Made by a program: the position numbers and the translations under genes. A stretch of 64,000 nt of DNA from contig NZ_AWFD01000002.1 of assembly GCF_000682735.1 (NCBI RefSeq), positions 62,001 through 126,000 on the forward strand, read 5' to 3'. Below the pieces are notes generated by a model. It made no database searches. It worked only from the letters and a program-made list of their open reading frames with translations, and was not told the origin of the DNA. Source of the DNA: Hyphomonas sp. CY54-11-8 (lineage in GTDB: Bacteria > Pseudomonadota > Alphaproteobacteria > Caulobacterales > Hyphomonadaceae). Of the stretch, positions 36,910 through 46,543 are shown piece by piece (the stretch's first letter is position 1; each line of letters starts with the position of its first letter).

Positions 36910-38958
36910 ATGCCCGGCCGAATCATCTTTCGCCACACCACGAAACCGCTTGCCGCCATTATTGCGGGATTGACCGCACTGGCAGCGCCAGCCGCCTCGC
37001 AACCGGTCCCCATCGAGGACATCGCTCGCCTGCCGGCCATTTCCAGCGTCACTGTTTCCACCGACGGAGACACGATGTTCGCCCTCGTCGGCCCCGCGAC
37101 AGGAGACGATCAGGATCGTTCCGTAATCGCTGCCTGGGACCTCAATGACCTGTCCAAGCCGCCGGTAACCGCCGCGCCAGACGGCAACGATTCCGAATTC
37201 ATGTTTCTCCGCGCACTGAAAGACGGAAAGGTCCTTACCTATGTGCGTGAACCTTTCACAGGATCTCTTCGGGGATGTTCCGAAGGCAAGCTCATCGGCA
37301 GCACCCGGACCTGGGTCAGGAAAACCCTGATCACCGATACGTCATTCAAGAAATTCGATGAGCCTTTCCTGGAAAGTACAGGCGGCAAGGGAACCAGCAA
37401 ATCCACCGAGACATGTCTTCGCCTGGAAGCGAGAGGCTCCGTCTACTCCCGCCTGCCTCTTGATCAGACCGATATCGTCATCTCCCGGCTGGACGCCAGG
37501 ACTTTGGATAGCGCCCTCGTCCGCTACAATCTGAACACTGGGCGCAGCGAAATGCTTTTCCAGAACACCTCTACGCGGGAGGCAGGATACATTGACCCGT
37601 CCGACGGCGAAGTGATGTCTGCAGCCGGATCGGACAATACGGATGGCACCTACAAACTTCAGGTCTGGGTCAAACCGGAAAAAGGTGCCGAACTTGAGCG
37701 CCAGGAAGAGCTGGAAGTCGATCTCGTCAAACGCCAGGAACTGGACATTATCCACTGGGACGAAGAGAACGGCCGCTATTTTGTCCTGACCAACAAGTTC
37801 TCCGACAAGAAAGCGATCTATGGATACGATCCCGTCGCGCGGAAATATAGCGAAGCCCCCCTGTTTGCGAACCCGGACTTCGATGCCTCAGGCGTGGTCA
37901 CATCCCAGGCTCCCAGCCGATTCGGGAGAATTCTTGGTTTCACTTACGATGCGGATGTCAGAAAGACGCTCTGGGTGGATCCTGAAGTCGGCGGTCTGAT
38001 GCTCGGCATCGAGAAAAGCTTCGAGAACGAACATGTCTCGCCGATCTATATATCCGACGACTTCAACAAGGTGGTCTTCTCTACCGAAAGCTCGAGCCAG
38101 CCACCCCGTTATTTCATGCTGAAGGACAAGTCCCAGCTGCAACTCATCGGGTCCGAAAGGCCATGGATCGACACCGCCTCCATCGGCGACAGCAAGCTGA
38201 CTTACTATGAAGCACGAGACGGCCGCACATTGCCGGCGATTTTGACCCCGAGGGCCGGTTGGCAGCCGGGTGACGCGCCCGGCAAGGCCGTGGTGCTGCC
38301 GCATGGAGGCCCATGGTCACGTGATTACGGTGGCTGGGATTCCAGCGGCTGGGTCCCTTTCCTGACATCGCGCGGCTTTTCGGTAATCCAGCCGCAATTC
38401 CGTGGCAGCACCGGCTGGGGGCTGGACCTCTGGCTCGCGGGCGACGCGCAGTTCGGATACAAGGCCCAGGACGATAATGAGGATGCTGCGGCCTGGCTGG
38501 CCGATGAAGGATATGCGGATCCGAACCAGGTCGTCATCTTCGGCTACTCATACGGAGGCTACGCCGCGATGGCTGCGACCACGCGGGCCGATTCTCCCTT
38601 CCAGTGCGCCATCGCTGGCGCTGGCTATGCGGAGTCCGCCAAGATCAACAACGGTCTGGACCGCAGCCGTTTCGGACGGATGGCATATGCAAACGCCCTG
38701 TCAGGCCGTGATGTGATCAAGGATGTGGAGAATGCCGAAATTCCGGTGCTGGTATTCCATGGCGACAGGGACGTCCGTGTGCCGAACGAATATGGCAAGG
38801 CCTTCTATGACGCCGTGAAAAAACACACCAGGGCAAAATATGTCAGCATCCCCGACATGCCGCACAGCCTGCCCTGGACGCCTGACCAGCAACGTGCCAG
38901 CCTCGGTGCCATCGAGTCCTTCCTGGCCAGCGAATGCGGATTGGACAGCAGCCGCTAA
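36910..38958 (+). CDS. Exported prolyl-oligopeptidase-family (S9) peptidase
   Basis: 682 residues from the ATG that starts a signal peptide (ending LAAPAASQ). The N-terminal half (about 45-420) is a beta-propeller-like region; the C-terminal alpha/beta-hydrolase domain (about 430-680) has the catalytic triad S547 (FGYSYGGYAAM), D621 (GDRDVRVP) and H652 (DMPHSLPWTP). It should cleave short peptides or acyl-peptides in the periplasm. It is divergent from the TonB-dependent receptor, suggesting that imported peptides are trimmed and then taken up, for instance by the POT carrier. Ends at a strong terminator. Confidence 0.9.
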   Translation: MPGRIIFRHTTKPLAAIIAGLTALAAPAASQPVPIEDIARLPAISSVTVSTDGDTMFALVGPATGDDQDRSVIAAWDLNDLSKPPVTAAPDGNDSEFMFLRALKDGKVLTYVREPFTGSLRGCSEGKLIGSTRTWVRKTLITDTSFKKFDEPFLESTGGKGTSKSTETCLRLEARGSVYSRLPLDQTDIVISRLDARTLDSALVRYNLNTGRSEMLFQNTSTREAGYIDPSDGEVMSAAGSDNTDGTYKLQVWVKPEKGAELERQEELEVDLVKRQELDIIHWDEENGRYFVLTNKFSDKKAIYGYDPVARKYSEAPLFANPDFDASGVVTSQAPSRFGRILGFTYDADVRKTLWVDPEVGGLMLGIEKSFENEHVSPIYISDDFNKVVFSTESSSQPPRYFMLKDKSQLQLIGSERPWIDTASIGDSKLTYYEARDGRTLPAILTPRAGWQPGDAPGKAVVLPHGGPWSRDYGGWDSSGWVPFLTSRGFSVIQPQFRGSTGWGLDLWLAGDAQFGYKAQDDNEDAAAWLADEGYADPNQVVIFGYSYGGYAAMAATTRADSPFQCAIAGAGYAESAKINNGLDRSRFGRMAYANALSGRDVIKDVENAEIPVLVFHGDRDVRVPNEYGKAFYDAVKKHTRAKYVSIPDMPHSLPWTPDQQRASLGAIESFLASECGLDSSR

Positions 38959-38987
38959 GCCGCAATCGTGGAATGCTCCAAACAGAC

Positions 38988-39013
38988 AGGGCCGCCGAGT
39001 GATCGGCGGCCCT
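38988..39013 (+). terminator. Rho-independent terminator after the S9 peptidase
   Basis: Perfect 11-bp stem AGGGCCGCCGA/TCGGCGGCCCT with a four-base loop, followed by CGCTCTTTT. Confidence 0.88.
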
Positions 39014-39059
39014 CGCTCTTTTACGGGCTAGCGTGCACCGGCCCCGCTCTGACGTTCAG

Positions 39060-40256
39060 CTAGTCGAGGCACTTCATGATCGTCGCATGCCAATGATCGG
39101 CATCCTCTCTGTCCGCGCCCAGGACAAATCCCGTGACGACCGATGCTGATGGAACGGACGGCATTTCGCGTCCATCGATTGCGCGGAAAATGACAACGCG
39201 CCCGGAATCGATATGCCTGCGCAATGCGCGTTCTGCGCCCCTGATATCCAGATCAGAATTCACATTCAGCGAACGGCTCGCGCGAAACCCGCCACGTTTT
39301 GCCGCCGCAGCGTGGAACGAGGCTTGTTGAGTAGATCCCTGCGGCCGGAAATTGGGATCGAAGACGACGAACCGTCCATCGGCGGACACGCCGATGTCCA
39401 TTCCAGCCGGACCTCTGAATCCCATCGTCCTTGCATTTTCGCCGACAGTAAGAGCCACCTTCACGCCTTCCTTTGGGAAGGGGTGGTCGTCATCGATCAC
39501 ACTGCCGCTCTGACGCGCGGGAGAAGAGAAGAGTTGCTCAGCCGCTCCGAGATACCGCACGCCGGTCTCATCGATTGACAAGCTGATACACCAGCATCCA
39601 ATCACGGGGACCGCTTCTTCCACGATGAGTTCGTCACTCACCCCGAGGGATTTGAAGAACTCCCAGGCGTCCTCCACGTCGGCCTGTGTCTCGCAATACC
39701 GCACCGCGTACCCCATGCCGGTTGGCATGTCGCCGCCCGCCTTGAGATAACAGGGGGTCGAAATAGTCGGTGCCGATTTTGTATTGATACTGATAATTGC
39801 CCGCTCGGCCAGATACTCGCTTGGCACAATCAGCGGAAGGTTCCGCTTGGAATTCAGTTTACGCCACAGGCGAGGTGCGACGAGGTTCGCAGTCTCCCGA
39901 TAGCAGCCTTTCTGTGGAGGATAGGGCCATGCGAGCTTGTAACCATCGCGTATCAGGCTTTTCGCATGCCTGTATGCCTCTTCCGGCTCGCTAAAGGTGC
40001 GCATGTCTTCAGAGACATCAATGCCCGAGCGCGCGATCATTGCCAGGGAGTCTGGCGTCGCGCCACCCTTATGCCGGATGGTCGGCCGCCCGTTCATCAA
40101 CCCCATCATGGTTGTTGAGACTGTATCGGCCGCACTTTCTGGCACGCCCAGAAACTTCAGCTGCGCAACATCCACGCGCGGCGCAAATGCAACACCAGGC
40201 GGCAGAAAGCCATGGCTTCCGGCCGTGGAGACAAGGGGAGATTCCAGAATTTTCAT
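39060..40256 (-). CDS. ATP-grasp family ligase of unknown substrate (A)
   Basis: 398 residues, not assigned to a known pathway. The N-terminal half (about 1-160) looks like a pre-ATP-grasp/substrate-binding domain without membrane segments. The C-terminal half carries ATP-grasp features: PCYLKAGGDMPTGMGYAVRY (glycine-rich lysine strand), ELIVEEAVPV, and RFVVFDPNFRPQGSTQ with the Mg-binding Asp and Asn near residue 330. ATP-grasp enzymes join a carboxylate to an amine or thiol through an acyl-phosphate. Translationally coupled to the upstream ATP-grasp gene by an ATGA overlap. The assignment is from motif shape and needs fold-level confirmation. Confidence 0.72.
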   Translation of the reverse strand: MKILESPLVSTAGSHGFLPPGVAFAPRVDVAQLKFLGVPESAADTVSTTMMGLMNGRPTIRHKGGATPDSLAMIARSGIDVSEDMRTFSEPEEAYRHAKSLIRDGYKLAWPYPPQKGCYRETANLVAPRLWRKLNSKRNLPLIVPSEYLAERAIISINTKSAPTISTPCYLKAGGDMPTGMGYAVRYCETQADVEDAWEFFKSLGVSDELIVEEAVPVIGCWCISLSIDETGVRYLGAAEQLFSSPARQSGSVIDDDHPFPKEGVKVALTVGENARTMGFRGPAGMDIGVSADGRFVVFDPNFRPQGSTQQASFHAAAAKRGGFRASRSLNVNSDLDIRGAERALRRHIDSGRVVIFRAIDGREMPSVPSASVVTGFVLGADREDADHWHATIMKCLD

Positions 40257-41101
40257 AGGTATGCCTCAATTCCTTCAGACAGCATCCGCACACGTGGCGA
40301 CTCCGCCGGATCCGAATGGCCGAAAGAAGGTGTCTTGTTCGCATCGAGCAGGAATGCTTTTCCGTCATGCTCGACATAGTCGAACTTTCCGTAGTCAAAT
40401 TTCATTTCATCGCGAAGCGCGCGCAGGTTCTCAGGAATGTCGGAGAAGAACTCGTGACGCTCGGTCGTGGCCACCTTCACCAGAGGGTCAGTTGCGAGAT
40501 TGCGATAGGCGTATTCACGGTCGCCGAAGAAGATCCATCCGCGCACGCCATATAATCCATCTTCGGTGCGCTCCGGCAAAAACCTCTCGACAATCAGGCG
40601 TTCGTCTTTCCAGACCCAGCCAGGCACGTCGTCCTTGCCTTCCAGGACGGGATACAGACCGGGCGGCAACTGGCGAGCCAGTTTCCAGGAACGATGGGAA
40701 AGCCGGCTACGGACCTTGGTACAGAACGATGATATCAGGCCGGCGCGTTCCACCTCGCCGTCTTCCGGACAGCCAAAATGATTCAGGTCTGTTTTCACGA
40801 TGACCGGTCCATTCCAGTCATCCGCCTCAGTGGTTTGAAGAACAGAAATATGCGTTTTGGATATGTCGAGGACGTTCCCGTTCAGGACAGCAACGCCTTC
40901 CGGCGCATTCGCAAGTTCGCTGGGATTCAGCCGCGTCTTGTCGTGATGCAGGATACAGACGTCCGCATGTTCCGAATAAATGTCGTTGCACTCGACCTGA
41001 AGGCCTTTTTCGCGCCACAGGCGCATCAACGCCGACAACATGTAATGCTCCGGCATCTGAGGCGTCAGGTTCGAGATGCTGATGAGGGTATCGCTGCGCA
41101 T
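40253..41101 (-). CDS. ATP-grasp-like protein of unknown substrate (B)
   Basis: 282 residues from the ATG at 41099-41101 with GGAAGCGG upstream; a TTG six codons earlier is less likely. The N-terminus has an SNLTPQMPEHYMLSALMRLW helix and a DIYSEHADVCILHHD strand. Weak ATP-grasp features follow: GPVIVKTDLNHFG, ERLIVERFLPER, GVRGWIFFGDREYAYRN and, at the C-terminus, GKFDYVEHDGKAFLLDANKT, where Asp and Asn would bind Mg. It is shorter than typical ATP-grasps. First gene of a two-gene operon; its own promoter lies in the 150 bp after the atpC terminator. Confidence 0.7.
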   Translation of the reverse strand: MRSDTLISISNLTPQMPEHYMLSALMRLWREKGLQVECNDIYSEHADVCILHHDKTRLNPSELANAPEGVAVLNGNVLDISKTHISVLQTTEADDWNGPVIVKTDLNHFGCPEDGEVERAGLISSFCTKVRSRLSHRSWKLARQLPPGLYPVLEGKDDVPGWVWKDERLIVERFLPERTEDGLYGVRGWIFFGDREYAYRNLATDPLVKVATTERHEFFSDIPENLRALRDEMKFDYGKFDYVEHDGKAFLLDANKTPSFGHSDPAESPRVRMLSEGIEAYL

Positions 41102-41260
41102 TCCGTGACCGCTTCCCAACCTTTCCTAGAAACAGGGACACAGGGATGCATGAATCGGACCGTGTCGGCCCTACCCGGAAGGGAAGCCCGAAATATTCAG
41201 CAAAAACAGGAGGCAAGCGGCGGACGCCGCCGCGAAAGCCGTGATTGTCCCACAAAACAA

Positions 41261-41289
41261 ACGGGCCGCTGAACTCGTCAGCGGCCCGT
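41261..41289 (-). terminator. Rho-independent terminator of the atp operon
   Basis: Perfect 12-bp stem ACGGGCCGCTGA/TCAGCGGCCCGT with a five-base loop, followed on the minus strand by TTGTTTTGTG. It lies about 40 bp after the atpC stop. Confidence 0.88.
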
Positions 41290-41330
41290 TCTATCTACCG
41301 GAATTATCCGGCCTGAATGGAGTTCTGTTC

Positions 41331-41738
41331 CTAGTGGACCAGAGCAGCCTTCAGGCTCTCGAGATAGTCGTAATGTTCCTGCAGGGTCGCGCGGTTGGAA
41401 TCGTCCTTGTCGAGCGACTGGATCTTCAGGTGAGTGGCTTCCATCTCGGCCTGAACGTCCTCTGCTTTGACATCATCGAGCATGCGGGCTTCTTCAGCAA
41501 GGATGGTGAGGCCGGCCGACGTGATGTCTGCAAAGCCGCCACGCACGAAGATGCGCATCTTGACCGTGTCGCCTTCCAGCACGCGCACCACGCCATTGCG
41601 CAGCGTCGTCATGAAGGGCGCATGATTCACCAGCACACCGAACTCGCCGTCCGAACCAGGCGCGATCACATGATCGACCTCTCCGGAGAAGAGCTCTTTC
41701 GCGGGCGAAACGAGCGAGAAGTGGAGTTTATCGGCCAT
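41331..41738 (-). CDS. atpC: ATP synthase F1 epsilon subunit
   Basis: 135 residues: beta-sandwich (about 1-85, LHFSLVSPAKELFSGEVDHV, GEFGVLVNHAPFMT) and a C-terminal helical hairpin. Central-stalk subunit of F1 that couples rotation and can inhibit hydrolysis. Last gene of the atp operon, 13 bp after atpD. Confidence 0.97.
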   Translation of the reverse strand: MADKLHFSLVSPAKELFSGEVDHVIAPGSDGEFGVLVNHAPFMTTLRNGVVRVLEGDTVKMRIFVRGGFADITSAGLTILAEEARMLDDVKAEDVQAEMEATHLKIQSLDKDDSNRATLQEHYDYLESLKAALVH

Positions 41739-41751
41739 CTATCCTGTCCGC

Positions 41752-43221
<1,470 letters not shown>

Positions 43222-44100
43222 CTAGAGCGCTTCCGCGCCCGAAATAATCTCGATGAGTTCTTTGGTGATCTGGGCCTGGCGTGCGCGGTTGTACTGCAGT
43301 TCCAGCGAGTCGATCATCTCGCCGGCATTGCGGGTCGCGTTATCCATGGCGGTCATCTGGCTGGCGTAGAAACCAGCAGAGCCTTCCAGCATGGCCGACA
43401 GGATCTGCGTGTTGATGTAGCGCGGCAGAAGCGCCTCAAGGATCGCATCTTCCGACGGCTCATAACGGTAGATCGCATTGCCCAGATCGATGGTCTCGGC
43501 ATCGGCAGGGGCCGCGGCCGGGATCAGTTGCTGCGCGGTCGGAACCTGGCTCAGCACGTTCTTGAACTGCGAATAGATCAGTGTCGCGACATCGAACTCG
43601 CCATCCTCGAACCGGGCGGTGAGGTTCTTGCCGAGGGCAATTGCCGGCTCGGCAAAGTCGTCACTCTTCACGGAAGACATGTCGACGTGTCCGATGAACA
43701 GGTCTGCGAAGTCGCGCTTCAGCTGCTCCCGGCCCTTCTTGCCAACGGTCAGCACCTTTACCGTTTTGCCTTCGCTCTGCAGCGCGGAAATCGTCTGCTT
43801 TGCGAGTTTGGCGGTATAGGTGTTGAAGCCACCGGCGAGGCCGCGCTCTGCGGTCATGACGACAACCAGATGTGTCTGATCGCTGCCGGTTCCGGCGAGC
43901 AGTTTCGGTCCGCCAGCGCCGGCAGATGCCGACAGGTTGGCGAGAACCGCAGCCATGCGTTCGGCGTACGGGCGGGCAGCCGTCGCGGCGTCTTGCGCGC
44001 GCTTCAGCTTCGCCGCGGCCACCATTTGCATGGCCTTGGTGATCTTCTGCGTGGATTTCACGCTTGAGATCCGGTTTTTCAGGTCCTTCAGGCTGGGCAT
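43222..44100 (-). CDS. atpG: ATP synthase F1 gamma subunit
   Basis: 292 residues with the N-terminal coiled coil ([20 protein letters not shown]) and the C-terminal helix ([20 protein letters not shown]) that form the rotating central shaft of F1. The [19 protein letters not shown] end is canonical. Lies between atpA and atpD. Confidence 0.97.
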   Translation of the reverse strand: MPSLKDLKNRISSVKSTQKITKAMQMVAAAKLKRAQDAATAARPYAERMAAVLANLSASAGAGGPKLLAGTGSDQTHLVVVMTAERGLAGGFNTYTAKLAKQTISALQSEGKTVKVLTVGKKGREQLKRDFADLFIGHVDMSSVKSDDFAEPAIALGKNLTARFEDGEFDVATLIYSQFKNVLSQVPTAQQLIPAAAPADAETIDLGNAIYRYEPSEDAILEALLPRYINTQILSAMLEGSAGFYASQMTAMDNATRNAGEMIDSLELQYNRARQAQITKELIEIISGAEAL

Positions 44101-44136
44101 GTCAGGCCTTCCAGTTGGTGCTCAGTCGTCCGGGGC

Positions 44137-45672
44137 TCAGGCAAACTTCGAAGTGAAGTCGTCCAGAGCCTTCTTGATTTCAGCTTCAATCTCGTCGGTG
44201 AGGGCTTTCTCAGCGGCGATCTTGGCCAGCAGGTCTTTGTTCGCACCGCGAAGGTGAGCCAGAAGCTCTTTCTCGTAGCGCGTCACGTCTTTCAGTTCGA
44301 CCTTGTCGAGGTAACCACGCGTACCGGCGTAGATCACGCAGACCTGCTCTTCCATCAGCAGCGGCGAGTACTGCGGCTGCTTCAGGAGTTCGGTCAGGCG
44401 CGCACCGCGGTTCAGCAGGCGCTGGGTCGCAGCGTCGAGGTCGGAACCGAATTTCGCGAAGGCGGCCATCTCGCGGTACTGGGCGAGTTCGCCCTTCATG
44501 GAGCCGGCTACCTTTTTCATCGCTTTCGTCTGGGCAGCAGAGCCCACGCGCGACACCGACAGACCAACGTTCACGGCCGGGCGGATACCCTGGTAGAACA
44601 GGTCCGTCTCGAGGAAGATCTGGCCGTCGGTGATCGAGATCACGTTCGTCGGGATGTAGGCCGACACGTCGTTGGCCTGGGTTTCGATGATCGGCAGGGC
44701 CGTCAGCGAGCCGCCACCATTGTCGTCGTTCAGCTTGGCAGCGCGCTCCAGAAGGCGCGAGTGCAGGTAGAACACGTCACCCGGATAGGCTTCGCGGCCC
44801 GGAGGACGGCGCAGCAGCAGGGACATCTGACGATACGCAACAGCCTGCTTGGAAAGGTCATCATAGATGATCAGGGCGTGCATGCCGTTGTCGCGGAACC
44901 ACTCCCCCATGGCGCAGCCGGTAAATGGCGCAAGATATTGAAGCGGGGCCGGTTCGGAAGCCGTCGCAGCCACGACGATGGTGTAGTCAAGCGCACCGCG
45001 CTCTTCGAGCGTCTTGACCACCTGCGCCACAGTGGAGCGCTTCTGGCCAATTGCGACGTAGACGCAAAACAGCTTTTCGCTGTCGTCCTTGGCCGCCTCA
45101 TTGGTCGCTTTCTGGTTCAGGATGGTGTCCACACAGATCGCGGTTTTCCCGGTCTGGCGGTCACCGATGACAAGTTCGCGTTGCCCGCGGCCGACCGGGA
45201 TCATCCCGTCAATGGCCTTCAGGCCGGTCATCATCGGCTCGTCCACCGACTTACGTGGAATGATACCCGGCGCTTTCACGTCCACACGCTCACGCGCAGC
45301 GACGTTTTCCAGAGCACCCTTGCCATCAATCGGATTACCGAGCGCATCCACGACGCGGCCGAGCAATGCCTTGCCGACCGGAGCCGAAACGATTTCATCA
45401 AGGCGCTTGACGGTATCGCCTTCCTTGATTTCGCGGTCGTCACCGAAGATCACGACGCCGACATTGTCATTCTCGAGGTTCAGCGCCATGCCCTTGATGC
45501 CGCCGTCGAATTCGACCATTTCGCCGGCCTGGACGCTGTCCAGACCGTAGATGCGGGCGATACCGTCGCCCACTGACAGAACCTGACCGACATCCGAGAC
45601 TTCGGCTTCAACGCCGAAATTCTCGATCTGCGACTTCAGGATGCCCGAAATTTCTGCTGCTGAGATATCCAT
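44137..45672 (-). CDS. atpA: ATP synthase F1 alpha subunit
   Basis: 511 residues. P-loop [15 protein letters not shown], the [17 protein letters not shown] block and the [13 protein letters not shown] motif are present. Regulatory nucleotide-binding subunit alternating with beta in the F1 hexamer. Follows atpH by eight bases. Confidence 0.98.
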   Translation of the reverse strand: MDISAAEISGILKSQIENFGVEAEVSDVGQVLSVGDGIARIYGLDSVQAGEMVEFDGGIKGMALNLENDNVGVVIFGDDREIKEGDTVKRLDEIVSAPVGKALLGRVVDALGNPIDGKGALENVAARERVDVKAPGIIPRKSVDEPMMTGLKAIDGMIPVGRGQRELVIGDRQTGKTAICVDTILNQKATNEAAKDDSEKLFCVYVAIGQKRSTVAQVVKTLEERGALDYTIVVAATASEPAPLQYLAPFTGCAMGEWFRDNGMHALIIYDDLSKQAVAYRQMSLLLRRPPGREAYPGDVFYLHSRLLERAAKLNDDNGGGSLTALPIIETQANDVSAYIPTNVISITDGQIFLETDLFYQGIRPAVNVGLSVSRVGSAAQTKAMKKVAGSMKGELAQYREMAAFAKFGSDLDAATQRLLNRGARLTELLKQPQYSPLLMEEQVCVIYAGTRGYLDKVELKDVTRYEKELLAHLRGANKDLLAKIAAEKALTDEIEAEIKKALDDFTSKFA

Positions 45673-45679
45673 CGAGCGA

Positions 45680-46225
45680 CTAAGCTCCCTTCATGGCGGT
45701 GTTCATGCGTTCCAGTTTGGCGGCAAGGCTTGCGTCAACGAGTTGGGACCCGATGCGCAGCTGGATGCCGCCGATGAGCGAGGCGTCAACCTCGCTGGTA
45801 AGTTCCACCTCGCCGCCAACGGCCTTGGCGAGGATTGATTCGATGCGCTGGCGCTCGGCGCCGGTCATTTCCTTGGCGGTGCGCACAATGGCGCGCTTCA
45901 CACCGCGCTGTTTCGCGTAAAGTTCGTCAAAAGCAATCGCGGCGCCCTGAATGTCGCCCGAACGGCCGTTCTGCGCCATGGTGCCGACGAATTTGCCAAA
46001 CAGGCCGGAAAGGCCTGCCTTCGCTGTCACCTCGCCCAGCGCCTTCACCTTGTCTTCACGGGAGAAAGCCGGCGAATCCAGCAGAAGCGCCAGGTCTTCA
46101 GAGCCATTCACCATTTCGGCGAAGGCTTTGAAATCCTTATAGACATTGGCGAGTTCGCCTTTGTCCTGCGCGAGTTCGAAGAGCGCACTCGCATAACGGC
46201 GTGCAGCTTCGTTCGCATGTGTCAT
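45680..46225 (-). CDS. atpH: ATP synthase F1 delta subunit
   Basis: 181 residues from the ATG at 46223-46225, which begins the conserved [15 protein letters not shown] region; an ATG ten codons upstream is an alternative start. C-terminal block [20 protein letters not shown] is characteristic. Delta joins F1 to the peripheral stalk. First gene of the atpHAGDC operon; the F0 genes must lie elsewhere, the usual arrangement in alphaproteobacteria. Confidence 0.96.
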   Translation of the reverse strand: MTHANEAARRYASALFELAQDKGELANVYKDFKAFAEMVNGSEDLALLLDSPAFSREDKVKALGEVTAKAGLSGLFGKFVGTMAQNGRSGDIQGAAIAFDELYAKQRGVKRAIVRTAKEMTGAERQRIESILAKAVGGEVELTSEVDASLIGGIQLRIGSQLVDASLAAKLERMNTAMKGA

Positions 46226-46543
46226 CTTTGATCCAGCCAAGGGTCTATCGTCCATGTTCAGGTGGGCGGTCTGGCCCGAAAACAGCAAACAGGGCTGCGT
46301 GCGAAATGCCCGCGCCCATGAAAACTGTGCGCCGCTTAGCATCAGTCATCTGACCTGACAACACAGGCATGGCGCCAATGTCTGCGGCGAAATGACAATT
46401 ATGACAACATGCCCCTAAAGCCCCGCAGTCTTTGGCTTTCCGGGACCAACCGGCTTTGCCCTCCGGCATCCTGAGGAACACGCCGAAACGGTACCTTCTG
46501 CGGCTCGGCCGCTGAGGCCGTCCCCCTACCGATTCTCGGCCGG
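46226..46543. other. Intergenic region upstream of atpH
   Basis: About 320 bp on the minus strand between priA and atpH, without a supported gene; the small open frames here lack family features. It should hold the atp operon promoter and the priA 3' end. A GC-rich imperfect palindrome sits near 46498-46525 but has no T tract. Confidence 0.55.

Noticed and set aside
40827..41255. A possible small peptide gene upstream of the ATP-grasp pair (sought as a precursor)
   Set aside because: The frame starts with TTG, runs into the ATP-grasp gene in another frame and has no ribosome-binding site; no short leader-peptide-like ORF could be supported in 41102-41260.
46245..46481. A 78-residue minus-strand frame upstream of atpH
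   Set aside because: No start signal or family features; it lies in the expected atp promoter region.
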